Shown one piece after another: positions 9,285 to 20,542 of a stretch of 45,447 nt of DNA; within the stretch, counting starts at the first letter, position 1, and each line of letters opens with the position of its first letter. The DNA is from Comamonadaceae bacterium (GTDB taxonomy: Bacteria > Pseudomonadota > Gammaproteobacteria > Burkholderiales > Burkholderiaceae_C), in assembly GCA_947450675.1 (NCBI GenBank), contig CANFWI010000023.1, positions 1-45,447 of the forward strand, read 5' to 3'. The position numbers and the translations under genes are program-made. Below the pieces are notes generated by a model that saw only the letters and a list, made by a program, of their open reading frames with translations, had not been told where the DNA came from and ran no database searches.

Positions 9285-9761
9285 TCAGTCTTGAGCCGAC
9301 TTCTTGGCGCTGCGTTGTTTTGGCTTCTTGGCGCGACGAACGTTACCGCCCGGTGTCAGGCGTTGGTTGCCGAGAACGCGCAGGGTTTTCACTTCTGGGC
9401 GCTGGCCATAGCGGCTGCTGTTTTTCAGTACTTTGACATCGCGCGGGCCGGGCATGCGGTCTTCGCTGACTTTCTTTTCCTTTGGAATCGCCGTGCGAAA
9501 CAGCACCAGCAACTTGCCGATGTGCTGAATCGGCGCTGCATTGAGCTCATCGGCCAAGGTCTGAAACATGTTTTCACGGCCAGGCCTGTCGTCTGACAGA
9601 ACCCGGATTTTGATCAGACCGTGGGCGTTGAGCGCGCCATCGATTTCTTTCTTAACGCCGTCGGTCAAACCGTCGGAGCCAATCATGACAACCGGGTTGA
9701 GGTGATGCGCATCAGCGCGGTGATCTTTGCGCTGGGCAGGGGTGAGGATTATTTTGGCCAT
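9285..9761 (-). CDS. yhbY: CRM-domain RNA-binding protein YhbY
   Basis: The first 95 residues form a CRS1-YhbY (CRM) domain, with [20 protein letters not shown] at the start and the GXXG-like loop region around IGSDG. E. coli YhbY associates with pre-50S particles. The 158-residue protein is about 60 residues longer than E. coli YhbY (97); the extra tail is rich in Lys and Arg ([17 protein letters not shown]) and probably adds RNA affinity. It is divergent from rlmE with 66 bp between starts, a conserved pairing. Confidence 0.93.
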   Translation of the reverse strand: MAKIILTPAQRKDHRADAHHLNPVVMIGSDGLTDGVKKEIDGALNAHGLIKIRVLSDDRPGRENMFQTLADELNAAPIQHIGKLLVLFRTAIPKEKKVSEDRMPGPRDVKVLKNSSRYGQRPEVKTLRVLGNQRLTPGGNVRRAKKPKQRSAKKSAQD

Positions 9762-9827
9762 GTGGCAATTATCGACGCAACTTGCATCAAACCCGCACGG
9801 GGTTCATCGCCGGGGGACAATGGGGGC

Positions 9828-10514
9828 ATGAAAGTCAAGACTCAAAGTAAGAAGGTGAACAAGGCATGGTTGAACGACCACGTCAACGACACCTATGTGA
9901 AACTGGCCAAACAAGAGGGTTATCGCGCTCGGGCGGCCTACAAAATCAAGGAAATTGACGACACCTTAGGGCTCATCAAACCCGGCTATTGCGTGGTCGA
10001 CTTGGGCAGCACGCCGGGCGCGTGGAGTCAGTACGTCAGGCGCAAACTGTCCCCGGTGGGTGCGGCGGTGGGTGCGCTCAATGGCCAGATCATTGCGCTC
10101 GACCTGCTGCCGATGGACCCGGTTGAGGGCGTGGTTTTCATTCAGGGTGACTTCCGCGAAGACGCTGTGCTCAGCCAGCTTGAGCAAGCGCTGGACAAGA
10201 CCCGCAAGGTCGACGTGGTGATCTCCGACATGGCTCCGAATCTGTCGGGCATTGGCGCAGCGGACGCCGCCCGAATCTCGCATTTGGTGGAGCTGGCGGT
10301 TGAATTTGCGCAAAAACAGCTGAAGTCTGACGGCGCGTTGGTGGTCAAGCTGTTTCATGGCGACGGTTACAGTGAATTGGTAAAACTCTTTAAATCAGTG
10401 TTTCGGGTGGTTAAACCCATCAAGCCCAAAGCCTCTCGGCCGGGTTCTTCAGAGACTTTTTTAATTGGCATGGGCTTGAAAGACATGCCGCCGCAAGCGT
10501 CTTTGGACGTCTAA
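9828..10514 (+). CDS. rlmE: 23S rRNA (uridine-2'-O-)-methyltransferase RlmE/FtsJ
   Basis: The 228-residue product methylates U2552 of 23S rRNA in the ribosomal A loop using S-adenosylmethionine. The SAM-binding motif is [15 protein letters not shown] (about 56-70), and the K-D-K-E tetrad is visible as K39, D134 ([10 protein letters not shown]), K174 (VVKLFHG) and E209 (SSETFLIG). I chose ATG 9828, preceded by a G-rich ribosome binding site, because the family starts there; the frame is open further upstream into the yhbY promoter. ftsH follows in the same direction, as in E. coli. Confidence 0.96.
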   Translation: MKVKTQSKKVNKAWLNDHVNDTYVKLAKQEGYRARAAYKIKEIDDTLGLIKPGYCVVDLGSTPGAWSQYVRRKLSPVGAAVGALNGQIIALDLLPMDPVEGVVFIQGDFREDAVLSQLEQALDKTRKVDVVISDMAPNLSGIGAADAARISHLVELAVEFAQKQLKSDGALVVKLFHGDGYSELVKLFKSVFRVVKPIKPKASRPGSSETFLIGMGLKDMPPQASLDV

Positions 10515-10584
10515 TCCGGCGTAATACCCAGAGAAACCCGCTTTAGTTAAGGGGCTGAAGTGTTCAGTTCGTGGGAGCTGGGCT

Positions 10585-10612
10585 CTTGAAACCCCTAAAA
10601 TGGATCGCATCT
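10585..10612 (+). promoter_or_regulatory. Candidate heat-shock (sigma-32) promoter of ftsH
   Basis: CTTGAAA at 10585-10591 matches the sigma-32 -35 consensus exactly. TCGCATCT at 10605-10612, after a 13-bp spacer, matches five of the seven defined positions of CCCCATNT. Transcription would start about 20 bases before the ftsH TTG start. ftsH is sigma-32 controlled in E. coli, which makes the match plausible but unproven. Confidence 0.4.
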
Positions 10613-10641
10613 GCATTTCTGTTCTTACAACGGAGTACTCC

Positions 10642-12573
10642 TTGAACAATCAGTGGTTTTCGAAAATTGCGGTTTGGTTGGTGATCGCCATGGTGCTGTT
10701 CACCGTGTTCAAGCAATTTGACACACGTGCGGGCGCCAGCTCAAGCACTTTGGGTTATTCAGACTTTCTAGAAGAAGTTCGCGGCAAGCGCATTAAAACA
10801 GCCACGATTGCTGAAGGTCAGGGCGGTACAGAGATCGCCGCCGTGACCACAGACGACCGCCGCATCCGCACGACCGCGACATATTTAGACCGCGGCCTGA
10901 TCGGTGATTTGATCGCCAATGACGTCAAGTTCGATGTCAAACCACGCGAAGAAGGTTCGATGCTGATGACTCTGCTGGTCAGCTGGGGCCCGATGCTTTT
11001 GCTGATTGGCGTTTGGGTGTATTTCATGCGCCAAATGCAGGGCGGTGGCAAAGGTGGCGCTTTCAGTTTCGGCAAAAGCAAAGCCCGCTTGACCGACGAA
11101 GCCAACAACACCGTGACCTTTGCTGACGTTGCTGGTTGCGACGAGGCCAAAGAAGAAGTCAAGGAAATTGTCGACTTCCTGAAAGACCCTTCCAAGTTCC
11201 AGAAACTCGGTGGCCGTATTCCGCGCGGCTTGTTGCTGGTCGGCCCTCCGGGTACGGGTAAAACCTTGCTTGCCAAAGGCATTGCCGGCGAAGCCAAAGT
11301 TCCTTTCTTCTCTATTTCTGGTTCTGACTTCGTTGAAATGTTTGTCGGTGTGGGTGCTTCCCGCGTCCGTGACATGTTCGAGAACGCCAAGAAAAACGCC
11401 CCCTGCATTATTTTCATTGACGAGATTGACGCCGTGGGTCGCCAGCGTGGCGCAGGCGTCGGTGGCGGCAATGATGAGCGCGAACAAACTCTGAACCAGA
11501 TGCTGGTGGAGATGGACGGTTTCGAAACCAACGTTGGCGTGATCGTGGTGGCGGCGACCAATCGTCCCGACATTCTGGATGCTGCTTTGTTGCGCCCAGG
11601 CCGTTTTGACCGTCAGGTCTATGTGACGTTGCCCGATATTCGTGGCCGTGAACAGATTCTCAATGTCCACATGCGCAAAGTGCCGCTGGGCCAAGACGTT
11701 AACGCCAGCATCATTGCGCGCGGTACGCCGGGCATGTCAGGTGCTGACTTGGCCAACCTTTGCAACGAAGCGGCCTTGATGGCTGCTCGCCGCAGCGCCC
11801 GTGTGGTTGAGATGCAGGACTTTGAAAAGGCTAAAGACAAAATCTTGATGGGCCCTGAGCGTAAAAGCATGGTCATGCCTGAAGAAGAGCGTCGCAACAC
11901 GGCTTATCACGAGTCGGGCCACGCCTTGCTGGGTAAGCTGTTGCCTAAGTGTGACCCGGTTCACAAAGTCACGATCATCCCGCGTGGCCGCGCCCTTGGC
12001 GTGACCATGAGCCTCCCGGCACAAGACCGTTACAGCTATGACCGCGAATACATGCTGAGCCAGATCAGCATGTTGTTTGGTGGCCGAATTGCCGAAGAAG
12101 TCTTCATGAACCAGATGACCACCGGTGCCAGCAACGACTTTGAACGCGCAACGTCTATTGCCCGTGACATGGTGACCCGCTACGGCATGACCGAAGCGCT
12201 CGGCCCGATGGTGTACGCCGAGAACGAAGGCGAAGTGTTCTTGGGTCGCTCGGTGACCAAGACCACCAACATGAGCGAGCAGACCATGCAAAAGGTCGAC
12301 TCTGAAGTGCGCCGCATCATTGACCAGCAGTACGCCTTGGCACGCGGTCTGATTGAAGGCAATCAGGACAAGATGCACGCCATGGCCAAAGCACTGATGG
12401 AATGGGAAACCATTGACGTCGAGCAACTCGACGACATCATGGCCGGTCGCGAGCCACGTGCGCCCAAAGATTGGGTGCCACGCAACCCATCGGTGGGCGG
12501 TAGCACGCCACCGAGTGGCGGAACTCCAGCGGTGACTGCCGAGCCGGCTGAACCGGCTCCCACAGTGGCTTGA
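10642..12573 (+). CDS. ftsH: ATP-dependent zinc metalloprotease FtsH
   Basis: This 643-residue membrane-anchored AAA+ protease degrades misassembled membrane proteins and short-lived regulators such as sigma-32 and LpxC in E. coli. Two transmembrane helices (about 8-25 and 107-128) flank a periplasmic segment. The AAA module has Walker A GPPGTGKT (201-208), Walker B IIFIDE (256-261) and the second region of homology around 311-324. The zinc site HESGH is at 423-427. Translation most likely starts at TTG 10642, with GGAG at 10632-10635 and the [13 protein letters not shown]-terminus. A strong terminator follows. Confidence 0.97.
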   Translation: MNNQWFSKIAVWLVIAMVLFTVFKQFDTRAGASSSTLGYSDFLEEVRGKRIKTATIAEGQGGTEIAAVTTDDRRIRTTATYLDRGLIGDLIANDVKFDVKPREEGSMLMTLLVSWGPMLLLIGVWVYFMRQMQGGGKGGAFSFGKSKARLTDEANNTVTFADVAGCDEAKEEVKEIVDFLKDPSKFQKLGGRIPRGLLLVGPPGTGKTLLAKGIAGEAKVPFFSISGSDFVEMFVGVGASRVRDMFENAKKNAPCIIFIDEIDAVGRQRGAGVGGGNDEREQTLNQMLVEMDGFETNVGVIVVAATNRPDILDAALLRPGRFDRQVYVTLPDIRGREQILNVHMRKVPLGQDVNASIIARGTPGMSGADLANLCNEAALMAARRSARVVEMQDFEKAKDKILMGPERKSMVMPEEERRNTAYHESGHALLGKLLPKCDPVHKVTIIPRGRALGVTMSLPAQDRYSYDREYMLSQISMLFGGRIAEEVFMNQMTTGASNDFERATSIARDMVTRYGMTEALGPMVYAENEGEVFLGRSVTKTTNMSEQTMQKVDSEVRRIIDQQYALARGLIEGNQDKMHAMAKALMEWETIDVEQLDDIMAGREPRAPKDWVPRNPSVGGSTPPSGGTPAVTAEPAEPAPTVA

Positions 12574-12592
12574 GTTGGTGAATCAGTTGGTT

Positions 12593-12619
12593 AAAAACCG
12601 GGGCAATGCCCCGGTTTTT
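12593..12619 (+). terminator. Intrinsic terminator after ftsH
   Basis: AAAAACCGGGGC (12593-12604) and GCCCCGGTTTTT (12608-12619) form a perfect 12-bp stem with a three-base loop, the T run being part of the 3' arm. The A/T ends make it potentially bidirectional. It separates ftsH from folP transcription. Confidence 0.93.
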
Positions 12620-12680
12620 CTTGGTCTCTGCACAAGTTCAGTGCTCCGTTAACACAGTTGCGCAGGAGGCGCGTGAGGTG

Positions 12681-13553
12681 ATGAATCCCTTCTGGCAAAC
12701 CAGCCGTTTTCAGATCAATCTGGCCAAGCCGCAGGTCATGGGCATCGTCAATGCCACGCCTGATTCCTTTTCCGATGGCGGCGTGTATTTCTCCAGTCGC
12801 AGCACCTCCAGCGTGCTGGCGTATTGCGAACAGCTCATCAAACAAGGCGCAGACATCCTGGACATTGGTGGCGAGTCCACCCGACCTGGCGCTAAAGCCT
12901 TGCCGCTTGACGAAGAACTGGCACGGGTGTTGCCGGTGGTGCGCCATGCGGTGCAATTAGGTGTGCCGGTTTCAGTCGACACCTACAAGCCTGAAGTGAT
13001 GCAGGCGGTGCTGGATCTGGGCGCCGACATCATCAATGACATCTGGGCCTTGCGTAAACCGGGCGCCGTGCAGGCAGTCGCCGGGCACGCCAGGTGCGGA
13101 GTTTGCCTGATGCACATGCACCGTGAGCCTCTCACCATGCAAATGGCCCCCATGGATGGTGATGTGGTGCAGCAGGTCCGGGATTTTTTGCAATTGGCCG
13201 CGCAAGGTCTGCAAGGCCTAGGCGTCGATCACGCTCGCATCGTGCTCGACGTCGGTGTTGGTTTTGGCAAAACGGTGGCGCAAAACTTGTCGCTGTTGCA
13301 GCGGCAGTCAGAGGTGCTGAATCTGGGCTTCCCCATGCTCGCGGGTTGGTCGCGAAAATCTTCACTGGGGATACTGTGTGCTGATGCGCTAGACGAAGCC
13401 GGCGACCTGGCTCCCTTGCCGGTGGCGGAGCGCATGCTGCCCAGTCTTGCTGCTGCATTGTTGGCCGTTGAGCGTGGCGCACGGGTGGTTCGGGTGCATG
13501 ATGTGCGCGAGACAGTGCAAGCCCTCAAAGTCTGGACCGCCGCGTCTATTTGA
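12681..13553 (+). CDS. folP: Dihydropteroate synthase
   Basis: The 290-residue enzyme condenses p-aminobenzoate with hydroxymethyl-dihydropterin diphosphate in folate synthesis and is the target of sulfonamides. Both signatures are present: VMGIVNATPDSFSDGG near the N-terminus and ILDIGGESTRPGA at about 53-65. SRKSSLG in the pterin/phosphate region and RVVRVHDV close to the C-terminus also fit the TIM-barrel family. The ATG at 12681 follows GAGGTG and AGGAGG-like sequences; the open frame from 12606 begins inside the ftsH terminator and is rejected. glmM follows 57 bp later. Confidence 0.96.
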   Translation: MNPFWQTSRFQINLAKPQVMGIVNATPDSFSDGGVYFSSRSTSSVLAYCEQLIKQGADILDIGGESTRPGAKALPLDEELARVLPVVRHAVQLGVPVSVDTYKPEVMQAVLDLGADIINDIWALRKPGAVQAVAGHARCGVCLMHMHREPLTMQMAPMDGDVVQQVRDFLQLAAQGLQGLGVDHARIVLDVGVGFGKTVAQNLSLLQRQSEVLNLGFPMLAGWSRKSSLGILCADALDEAGDLAPLPVAERMLPSLAAALLAVERGARVVRVHDVRETVQALKVWTAASI

Positions 13554-13610
13554 GCGACATTTGCAAGCAGACAAAATAACAAGCAAGGGCGTTGCCCGGG
13601 AGTTCTTCAA

Positions 13611-14945
13611 ATGAGCAGACAGTATTTCGGCACCGACGGCATTCGCGGGACGGTTGGGCAAGCGCCCATCACACCTGACTTTGTTTTGCGCCTCGCCCAC
13701 GCGGTGGGTCGTGTGTTGAAGCAGTCCGAGGAGCGCCCAACGGTGTTGATTGGCAAGGACACCCGGATATCGGGCTACATGCTTGAAAGTGCGTTGGAGT
13801 CCGGCTTCAATTCAGCCGGTGTCGATGTGGTTTTGCTCGGCCCCTTGCCAACGCCTGGCGTGGCCTATCTCACGCGCACCCAGCGTGCCAGTCTGGGCGT
13901 GGTCATCAGCGCCAGCCACAACGCCTTCGCCGACAACGGCATCAAGTTTTTCAGTGCTTTTGGCACCAAGCTGCCCGACGCTTGGGAAGAGGCTGTGGAA
14001 GCCGCCTTGGCGCAGCCGCCGGTCTGGGTTGACTCGGCAAACCTCGGCAAAACGCGGCGGCTTGACGACGCGGCTGGCCGCTATATTGAGTTTTGCAAAA
14101 GCACTTTTGCCAACGACCTGACCCTCAAGGGGCTGAAGATCGTGGTCGATGCGGCGCATGGCGCGGCTTATCAGGTCGCACCGGAAGTTTTTCACGAACT
14201 GGGCGCAGACATCGTCTGCATCGGCTGCGCACCCGACGGCATGAACATCAACCACGAGGTGGGCGCGACACATCCGGAGGCTCTGATCGCGGCTGTCAAA
14301 GCGCACGGTGCCGACTACGGTGTGGCGCTTGACGGTGACGCAGACCGCTTGCAGTTGGTGGACGCCAACGGCCGACTGTTCAATGGCGACGAAGTCTTGT
14401 TTTTGATGGTCAACGAGCGCTTAGCCCGGGGTGAAGAAGTCACCGGCGCCGTGGGCACCTTGATGACTAACTTGGCTGTTGAAGTCGCCCTGAAGGCCCG
14501 CGGCGTGCAGTTTGTCCGCGCCAAGGTCGGCGACCGTTACGTGCTGGAAGAATTAGAGAAAAATGGTTGGCTGTTGGGCGGCGAAGGCTCCGGCCATTTG
14601 TTGGCGCTCGACAAGCACACCACTGGCGATGGTTTGATCAGCGCTTTGCAGGTCTTGCAAGCTTGCGTGCGCAGTGGCAAGCCTTTGGCGGAACTGCTGG
14701 CCGACGTGACGCTGTTCCCGCAAATTCTGCTCAATGTGCGCTTGCGGCCGGGTCAGGACTGGAAGTCTAGTTTGGCCTTGCAAGCAGAAAGCAAAGCCGT
14801 TGAAGCCGAACTGGGTGAGACCGGACGTATTCTGATTCGCGCCAGCGGCACCGAACCCCTGCTGCGCATCATGGTCGAAGCCCGTGACGCAGCGCAAGCC
14901 AAGAACTGCGCAGAACGCTTGGTCGCTGCAGTGCAGCGGGCTTAA
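13611..14945 (+). CDS. glmM: Phosphoglucosamine mutase
   Basis: The 444-residue enzyme interconverts glucosamine-6-phosphate and glucosamine-1-phosphate for UDP-GlcNAc and so for peptidoglycan and lipopolysaccharide. The active serine that carries the phosphate is S102 in [14 protein letters not shown], the Mg-binding loop is DGDADRL, and the phosphate-binding loop [15 protein letters not shown] lies near the C-terminus. The protein begins [13 protein letters not shown] as expected. The ftsH-folP-glmM order matches E. coli. It converges on the GntR gene. Confidence 0.97.
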   Translation: MSRQYFGTDGIRGTVGQAPITPDFVLRLAHAVGRVLKQSEERPTVLIGKDTRISGYMLESALESGFNSAGVDVVLLGPLPTPGVAYLTRTQRASLGVVISASHNAFADNGIKFFSAFGTKLPDAWEEAVEAALAQPPVWVDSANLGKTRRLDDAAGRYIEFCKSTFANDLTLKGLKIVVDAAHGAAYQVAPEVFHELGADIVCIGCAPDGMNINHEVGATHPEALIAAVKAHGADYGVALDGDADRLQLVDANGRLFNGDEVLFLMVNERLARGEEVTGAVGTLMTNLAVEVALKARGVQFVRAKVGDRYVLEELEKNGWLLGGEGSGHLLALDKHTTGDGLISALQVLQACVRSGKPLAELLADVTLFPQILLNVRLRPGQDWKSSLALQAESKAVEAELGETGRILIRASGTEPLLRIMVEARDAAQAKNCAERLVAAVQRA

Positions 14946-14984
14946 ATTAAGCGAATACGAGGCGAGCAAGGGGCGAGCAAGGCG

Positions 14985-15620
14985 TCAAGCGGCGGCCTGC
15001 AGCCCATTGTTGAAATGGGTCTGCATGGCCTGCGTAGATGCTTTTGCATCGCGCGCCAGCAGCGCATTCATGATGGCTTGATGTTCGGCAAGTGATTCTT
15101 CGATTCGGCCGCTTTTCAGCAATGAGTTGTGTCGATTCAGCTTCATGACTTTGCGCAGGTCGGCAACCATCTGATCGCGCCAGCGGTTGTCGGCAATCTC
15201 TAGCAGACGCATGTGAAAGCGCTCATTGATCTGGAAAAACTTCTCGCGGTTGTTGACCGATTTTTCGAGATCGCGGTGCAGTGTTTGCAGCTCTTTCAGC
15301 TGCGCGTCAGTCGCCTGCGTTGCCACCACGCCGGCGGCATCACTTTCGAGAAGGGACAGCAAGTGATAGACGTCGGTCAGGTCCCGCTCGGACACTTCTG
15401 TGACGTAAGCGCCGCGCCGGAGCTTCATGGTCACCAAACCCTCGGTGGCGAGTACTTTCAAGGCTTCGCGCAAGGGGGTTCGACTGATGCCGTATTCCTC
15501 GGCCAGCTTGAGCTCATCAATCCAGCTGCCCGGTGTCAATTCGCGGTTGAAAATACGCTGGCGTAAGAGCTCAGCGACTTCTTGGTAGAGTGCACGGGGG
15601 GTCAGTGAAGCAGCGGCCAT
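14985..15620 (-). CDS. GntR-family (FadR/FCD subgroup) transcriptional regulator
   Basis: The 211-residue protein has an N-terminal GntR winged helix (about 8-75), with AEEYGISRTPLREALKVLA as the recognition region, and a C-terminal all-helical FCD ligand-binding domain (about 85-205) with ERFHMRLLEIADN. It is divergent from the methylmalonyl-CoA mutase operon with 134 bp between starts, so local control of propionyl/methylmalonyl-CoA metabolism is the natural inference. FCD domains usually bind small organic acids; the effector here is unknown. AT-rich palindromes in the shared promoter region are candidate operators. Confidence 0.9.
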   Translation of the reverse strand: MAAASLTPRALYQEVAELLRQRIFNRELTPGSWIDELKLAEEYGISRTPLREALKVLATEGLVTMKLRRGAYVTEVSERDLTDVYHLLSLLESDAAGVVATQATDAQLKELQTLHRDLEKSVNNREKFFQINERFHMRLLEIADNRWRDQMVADLRKVMKLNRHNSLLKSGRIEESLAEHQAIMNALLARDAKASTQAMQTHFNNGLQAAA

Positions 15621-15640
15621 GAGTCAATTCCTGACGATCT

Positions 15641-15670
15641 TAATTCTGAATTCATAATTATAAATGATGT
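15641..15670. promoter_or_regulatory. Candidate operator in the gntR-mcm divergent promoter
   Basis: Overlapping palindromes occur in an AT-rich island: AATTC-T-GAATT (15642-15652), TGAATTCA (15647-15654), ATAATTAT (15654-15661), and a CAT-N8-ATG arrangement at 15653-15666. Position and symmetry suit the neighbouring GntR protein, but no consensus for this subgroup was available to compare. Confidence 0.4.
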
Positions 15671-15754
15671 AAACTGCCCGCTGTGAAGAATCCCGGCGGT
15701 TGACGCAGACGCTGCGTTGCTGCTCTCTTAAAGACACGTTAACCTTGGTGCGCC

Positions 15755-17920
15755 ATGAGTCAAAAACCACCTTCAGCCCCTGAATTCAATCCCGCGAGTC
15801 TTGCAGATTGGGGCCGCGCCGCCGCCAAATCGGCGCCGGGTGGCGACGTGAATGCACTCAACTGGAACACCCCCGACGGCATCGCAGTCAAGCCCTTGTA
15901 CACCGCTGAAGACGTCAAGGACTTGCCACACACCAACACGCTGCCTGGTTTTGAGCCCTTCATTCGCGGTCCACAGGCCACGATGTATGCCGTCCGTCCG
16001 TGGACAATTCGCCAATACGCAGGCTTTTCGACGGCCGAAGAATCCAATGCCTTTTACCGCAAGGCGCTGGCTGCAGGCGGGCAGGGCGTTTCAGTGGCGT
16101 TTGACTTGGCCACGCACCGCGGCTACGACTCAGACCATCCGCGTGTGACGGGTGACGTCGGCAAGGCTGGCGTGGCGATTGACAGCGTTGAAGACATGAA
16201 AATCTTGTTCGACCAGATCCCGCTGGACAAGGTTTCTGTGTCGATGACGATGAATGGCGCGGTGTTGCCGGTGTTGGCCGGCTACGTGGTGGCGGCTGAA
16301 GAGCAGGGCGTTTCACAGGCGCAGCTCAGCGGCACCATTCAGAACGACATTCTCAAAGAATTCATGGTGCGCAACACCTATATTTACCCGCCGGCACCGT
16401 CCATTCGCATCATCGGCGACATCATTGAGTACACGGCACAGCACATGCCGAAATTCAACTCGATCAGCATCTCGGGTTACCACATGCAAGAAGCCGGTGC
16501 GAACCAAGCGCTGGAGCTGGCCTTCACTTTGGCAGACGGCAAAGAGTATGTGAAGACAGCCATCGCCAAGGGTCTGGATGTCGACGGCTTTGCCGGGCGT
16601 CTGAGTTTTTTCTGGGCCATCGGCATGAACTTCTACTTGGAAGTTGCCAAGATGCGCGCTGCACGTTTGCTGTGGTGCCGCATCATGAAAGAGTTCAACG
16701 CCAAAAGCCCGAAAAGCCTGATGCTGCGCACGCACTGCCAAACCAGCGGCTGGAGCCTGACCGAGCAAGACCCCTACAACAACGTGGTGCGCACCACCAT
16801 CGAGGCCATGGCCGCTGTCTTCGGTGGCACCCAAAGCCTGCACACCAACAGCTTTGACGAAGCGATTGCGCTGCCGACTGAATTTTCGTCACGTATCGCG
16901 CGCAACACGCAGCTCATCATCCAGGAAGAAACCCATATTCCAAACGTGATCGACCCCTGGGCCGGCAGCTACATGATGGAAAAGCTGACCCAAGACATGG
17001 CCGACGCCGCGTGGAAGATCATCGAAGAAGTCGACGCCATGGGCGGCATGACCCAAGCCGTCGACAGTGGCTGGGCCAAGCTGAAGATCGAAGCCGCAGC
17101 CGCTGAAAAGCAGGCGCGCATCGACAGCGGCAAGGACGTCATTGTTGGCGTCAATAAATACAAACTCAAAACCGAAGACGCGATTGAAACCCGTGACATC
17201 GACAACGTCGCGGTGCGCGACGGTCAGATCACGCGCCTGAAGGCGATCAAGGCCAAGCGCGACGATGCCGCCGTGCTGGCCGCGCTGGACGCATTGACCG
17301 CTGCTGCAGAAAACAACAGCGGCAACCTGCTAGACCTCAGCATCCAGGCTGTGCGACTTCGCGCCACCGTGGGTGAAGTCAGTGACGCGCTGGAAAAAGT
17401 TTACGGGCGGCATCGCGCCGACACGCAAAAGGTGACCGGTGTCTACGCTGCCGCTTATGACTCCGCCGAAGGCTGGGAAACCCTCAAAGCTGAAATCAAC
17501 GCCTTCGCTGAAGCCGAGGGCCGTCGCCCCCGCGTGATGATCTCCAAGCTCGGGCAAGACGGCCATGACCGGGGCGCCAAGGTGGTGGCCACAGCGTTTG
17601 CCGACTTGGGCTTTGACGTCGACATGGGCCCGCTGTTCCAGACGCCTGAAGAATGCGCCCGTCAAGCGATTGAAAACGATGTGCATGCGGTTGGTGTCTC
17701 GACCCTCGCGGCTGGCCACAAAACGCTGGTGCCGGCGATCATCGCCGAACTCAAAAAGCAGGGCGCTGACGACATCATCGTGTTTGTCGGCGGCGTCATT
17801 CCGCGGCAAGATTACGAGATGCTTTACGACGCGGGCGTCAAAGGTATTTACGGACCGGGTACGCCGATTCCGGCAAGCGCCAAAGATGTGCTGGAGCAGA
17901 TCAAGGCCTGTTTGAAGTGA
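15755..17920 (+). CDS. mcm: Methylmalonyl-CoA mutase
   Basis: The 721-residue single-chain enzyme isomerises (R)-methylmalonyl-CoA to succinyl-CoA with adenosylcobalamin. The N-terminal two thirds is the substrate-binding TIM barrel, with [38 protein letters not shown] and [11 protein letters not shown]. The C-terminal flavodoxin-like B12 domain carries the cobalt-ligating motif D602-x-H604-x-x-G607 in [14 protein letters not shown]. The length fits scpA/mcmA-type enzymes. The stop overlaps the meaB start by four bases (GTGA), indicating coupled translation. It heads the operon divergent from the GntR gene. Confidence 0.97.
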   Translation: MSQKPPSAPEFNPASLADWGRAAAKSAPGGDVNALNWNTPDGIAVKPLYTAEDVKDLPHTNTLPGFEPFIRGPQATMYAVRPWTIRQYAGFSTAEESNAFYRKALAAGGQGVSVAFDLATHRGYDSDHPRVTGDVGKAGVAIDSVEDMKILFDQIPLDKVSVSMTMNGAVLPVLAGYVVAAEEQGVSQAQLSGTIQNDILKEFMVRNTYIYPPAPSIRIIGDIIEYTAQHMPKFNSISISGYHMQEAGANQALELAFTLADGKEYVKTAIAKGLDVDGFAGRLSFFWAIGMNFYLEVAKMRAARLLWCRIMKEFNAKSPKSLMLRTHCQTSGWSLTEQDPYNNVVRTTIEAMAAVFGGTQSLHTNSFDEAIALPTEFSSRIARNTQLIIQEETHIPNVIDPWAGSYMMEKLTQDMADAAWKIIEEVDAMGGMTQAVDSGWAKLKIEAAAAEKQARIDSGKDVIVGVNKYKLKTEDAIETRDIDNVAVRDGQITRLKAIKAKRDDAAVLAALDALTAAAENNSGNLLDLSIQAVRLRATVGEVSDALEKVYGRHRADTQKVTGVYAAAYDSAEGWETLKAEINAFAEAEGRRPRVMISKLGQDGHDRGAKVVATAFADLGFDVDMGPLFQTPEECARQAIENDVHAVGVSTLAAGHKTLVPAIIAELKKQGADDIIVFVGGVIPRQDYEMLYDAGVKGIYGPGTPIPASAKDVLEQIKACLK

Positions 17921-18930
17921 GCTCTTCCGCGTTGTTGGCGTCGATTCTGCACGGCGATGCCGCTGTGCAGCGTCGTGCCATCGCCAAGGCCATCACGTTG
18001 CTGGAATCAACGCGGGCCGATCATCGGCTTGAGGCCGACGCCTTGCTTACCACCTTGTTGCCGCACACTGGGCGATCGTTTCGCTTAGGCATCAGCGGTG
18101 TGCCGGGCGTCGGCAAGTCCACCTTCATTGAAGTCTTGGGCTTGTACCTCATCGGCCAAGGCCATCGGGTGGCGGTGCTGACGATCGACCCGTCCAGCAC
18201 CGTTTCTGGCGGCTCAATTCTGGGTGACAAAACGCGGATGGAAATGCTGTCTGTTCATGAAAAAGCTTACATCCGGCCCAGCCCTTCCAGCGGAACCTTG
18301 GGCGGCGTCGCCGAAAAAACACGTGAAGCCATGCTGGTCTGCGAAGCCGCCGGTTACGACGTGGTGATTGTCGAAACCGTCGGCGTCGGCCAGAGTGAAA
18401 CAGCGGTCTCCAACATGACCGATATGTTCGTGCTGATGCAACTGCCGAATGCCGGCGACGATTTGCAAGCCATCAAAAAAGGCGTGATGGAACTGGCGGA
18501 TTTGGTCGTCATCAACAAGGCTGACATTGACGCGATTGCCGCACAGCGCGCACAGTTGCAAATCACCTCCGCCATGCAGTTGTTGGGCATGTTCAGCGGT
18601 TACCAAGAAAGCAACTGGCATCCCAAAGCCATGCTGCTGAGTGCCTTGAAGGGCGAGGGCGTGGCGCTTTTTTGGACAGAAGTGCTGGAGTTTCGCGCCC
18701 GACAAACCGCCAACGGTAAGTTCGCCAACCGGCGCCAGCAGCAGTCACTGTCATGGATGTGGGAGCGCATTGATGCCGGACTGAAGCAGGCGTTTAAGCA
18801 AAATCCGGCTGTCAGTGCGCTGCTTCCGGTGCTGATGACCCAGGTCATCAGCGGTGACATTCCCGCCTCAACTGCAGCACGCAAGCTGCTGGCAGCGCAT
18901 TTGGATCCAGCGTCAAAACCCATTCAATAA
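17917..18930 (+). CDS. meaB: Methylmalonyl-CoA mutase-associated GTPase MeaB
   Basis: The 337-residue P-loop GTPase of the ArgK/MeaB family gates cofactor delivery to methylmalonyl-CoA mutase and protects it from inactivation. The P-loop is GVPGVGKS at 61-68, the switch region contains [29 protein letters not shown] holds the Walker-B-like segment, and NKAD is the base-specificity motif. Translation starts at GTG 17917, overlapping the mcm stop. The old name ArgK (arginine transport kinase) is not supported by this context. Confidence 0.96.
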   Translation: MSSSALLASILHGDAAVQRRAIAKAITLLESTRADHRLEADALLTTLLPHTGRSFRLGISGVPGVGKSTFIEVLGLYLIGQGHRVAVLTIDPSSTVSGGSILGDKTRMEMLSVHEKAYIRPSPSSGTLGGVAEKTREAMLVCEAAGYDVVIVETVGVGQSETAVSNMTDMFVLMQLPNAGDDLQAIKKGVMELADLVVINKADIDAIAAQRAQLQITSAMQLLGMFSGYQESNWHPKAMLLSALKGEGVALFWTEVLEFRARQTANGKFANRRQQQSLSWMWERIDAGLKQAFKQNPAVSALLPVLMTQVISGDIPASTAARKLLAAHLDPASKPIQ

Positions 18931-18942
18931 AGAAAGCAATTC

Positions 18943-20475
18943 ATGCAGGACATCCTTGAACAACTCGAAGAAAAACGCGCTGCAGCCCGACTCGGTGGCG
19001 GTCAAAAGCGCATTGATGCGCAGCACGGCAAAGGCAAGCTGACGGCCCGAGAACGTCTGGAACTGTTGCTCGACGAAGGCACTTTTGAAGAGTGGGACAT
19101 GTTTGTTGAGCATCGTTGCAACGACTTCGGTATGCAAGACAACAAGATCCCCGGCGACGGCGTGGTCACCGGCTACGGCATGATCAATGGCCGCTTGGTG
19201 TTTGTCTTCAGCCAAGACTTCACGGTCTTTGGTGGTGCGCTGTCTGAAGCGCATGCAGAGAAAATTTGCAAAGTCATGGACCAAGCCATGAAGGTCGGCG
19301 CACCCGTGATCGGGCTGAACGACTCTGGCGGCGCGCGCATCCAAGAAGGTGTTGCATCCCTCGGTGGTTACGCCGACGTCTTCCAGCGCAACGTCATGGC
19401 CAGCGGCGTGATCCCGCAGATCAGCATGATCATGGGCCCTTCGGCCGGTGGCGCGGTGTATTCACCCGCCATGACCGACTTCATCTTCATGGTGAAAGAC
19501 TCGAGCTACATGTTTGTGACCGGCCCGGAAGTGGTCAAAACCGTCACGCACGAAGAAGTGACCGCCGAAGAACTGGGCGGCGCCATCACCCACACCACCA
19601 AGAGCGGCGTGGCCGACCTGGCTTTTGACAACGATGTGGAAGCGCTGCTGATGCTGCGCCGGCTCTACAACTACCTGCCGCTGAACAACCGCGAAAAAGC
19701 CCCGGTGCGCCCCAGCGCTGACCCGGCCAACCGCATGGACATGAGTTTGGACACGCTGGTGCCTGAGAACGCCAACAAGCCTTACGACATGAAAGAACTC
19801 ATTGTCAAGACGGTCGACGATGGTGACTTTTTTGAGATTCAACCTGAGTACGCGAAGAACATCATCATTGGTTTTGCGCGCATGGAAGGCCAGAGCGTCG
19901 GCATCGTGGCGAACCAACCTTTGGTGCTGGCCGGTTGCTTGGACATCAAGAGTTCGATCAAGGCGGCGCGTTTTGTGCGTTTTTGCGATGCTTTCAACAT
20001 TCCGGTCATCACCTTTGTCGACGTGCCTGGGTTCATGCCCGGCACCTCGCAGGAGTACGGCGGCATCATCAAGCATGGTGCGAAATTGCTCTACGCGTAC
20101 GCTGAGTGCACAGTGCCAAAAATCACCGTGATTACGCGCAAGGCCTACGGCGGTGCGTATGACGTGATGGCTTCTAAGCATTTGCGCGGTGACGTCAACT
20201 TTGCTTGGCCAAATGCGGAGATTGCCGTGATGGGTGCCAAGGGTGCGGTTGAAATTATTTTCCGTGAAGACAAGGGTGATCCGGTCAAGCTGGCGGCCAA
20301 AGAGGCCGAGTACAAAGCCCGCTTTGCGAATCCGTTTGTGGCGGGTAGCAGGGGCTTCATTGACGACGTGATCTTGCCGCACGAAACGCGCAAACGGATT
20401 TGCCGCAGTTTGGTGATGCTGAAAGACAAAAAGCTCGAGAACCCGTGGCGCAAACACGGCAACATTCCGCTGTGA
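18943..20475 (+). CDS. pccB: Propionyl-CoA carboxylase beta (carboxyltransferase) subunit
   Basis: The 510-residue protein transfers the carboxyl group from biotin to propionyl-CoA. It shows the two crotonase-like halves of acyl-CoA carboxyltransferases: [20 protein letters not shown] near the start, oxyanion-hole glycines in [20 protein letters not shown], and the C-terminal half with [20 protein letters not shown] and [16 protein letters not shown]. The length is typical. It follows meaB by 12 bp. The partner pccA follows only after a 341-bp gap holding a palindromic repeat. Acetyl-CoA carboxylase AccD is excluded by the full-length two-domain form. Confidence 0.95.
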   Translation: MQDILEQLEEKRAAARLGGGQKRIDAQHGKGKLTARERLELLLDEGTFEEWDMFVEHRCNDFGMQDNKIPGDGVVTGYGMINGRLVFVFSQDFTVFGGALSEAHAEKICKVMDQAMKVGAPVIGLNDSGGARIQEGVASLGGYADVFQRNVMASGVIPQISMIMGPSAGGAVYSPAMTDFIFMVKDSSYMFVTGPEVVKTVTHEEVTAEELGGAITHTTKSGVADLAFDNDVEALLMLRRLYNYLPLNNREKAPVRPSADPANRMDMSLDTLVPENANKPYDMKELIVKTVDDGDFFEIQPEYAKNIIIGFARMEGQSVGIVANQPLVLAGCLDIKSSIKAARFVRFCDAFNIPVITFVDVPGFMPGTSQEYGGIIKHGAKLLYAYAECTVPKITVITRKAYGGAYDVMASKHLRGDVNFAWPNAEIAVMGAKGAVEIIFREDKGDPVKLAAKEAEYKARFANPFVAGSRGFIDDVILPHETRKRICRSLVMLKDKKLENPWRKHGNIPL

Positions 20476-20542
20476 GCGTGGTCATGAAGAACTTTGTATT
20501 TCCCTGCATGGGTGGGAGCGGTCTGCCCAGTCACTTTGCTTC

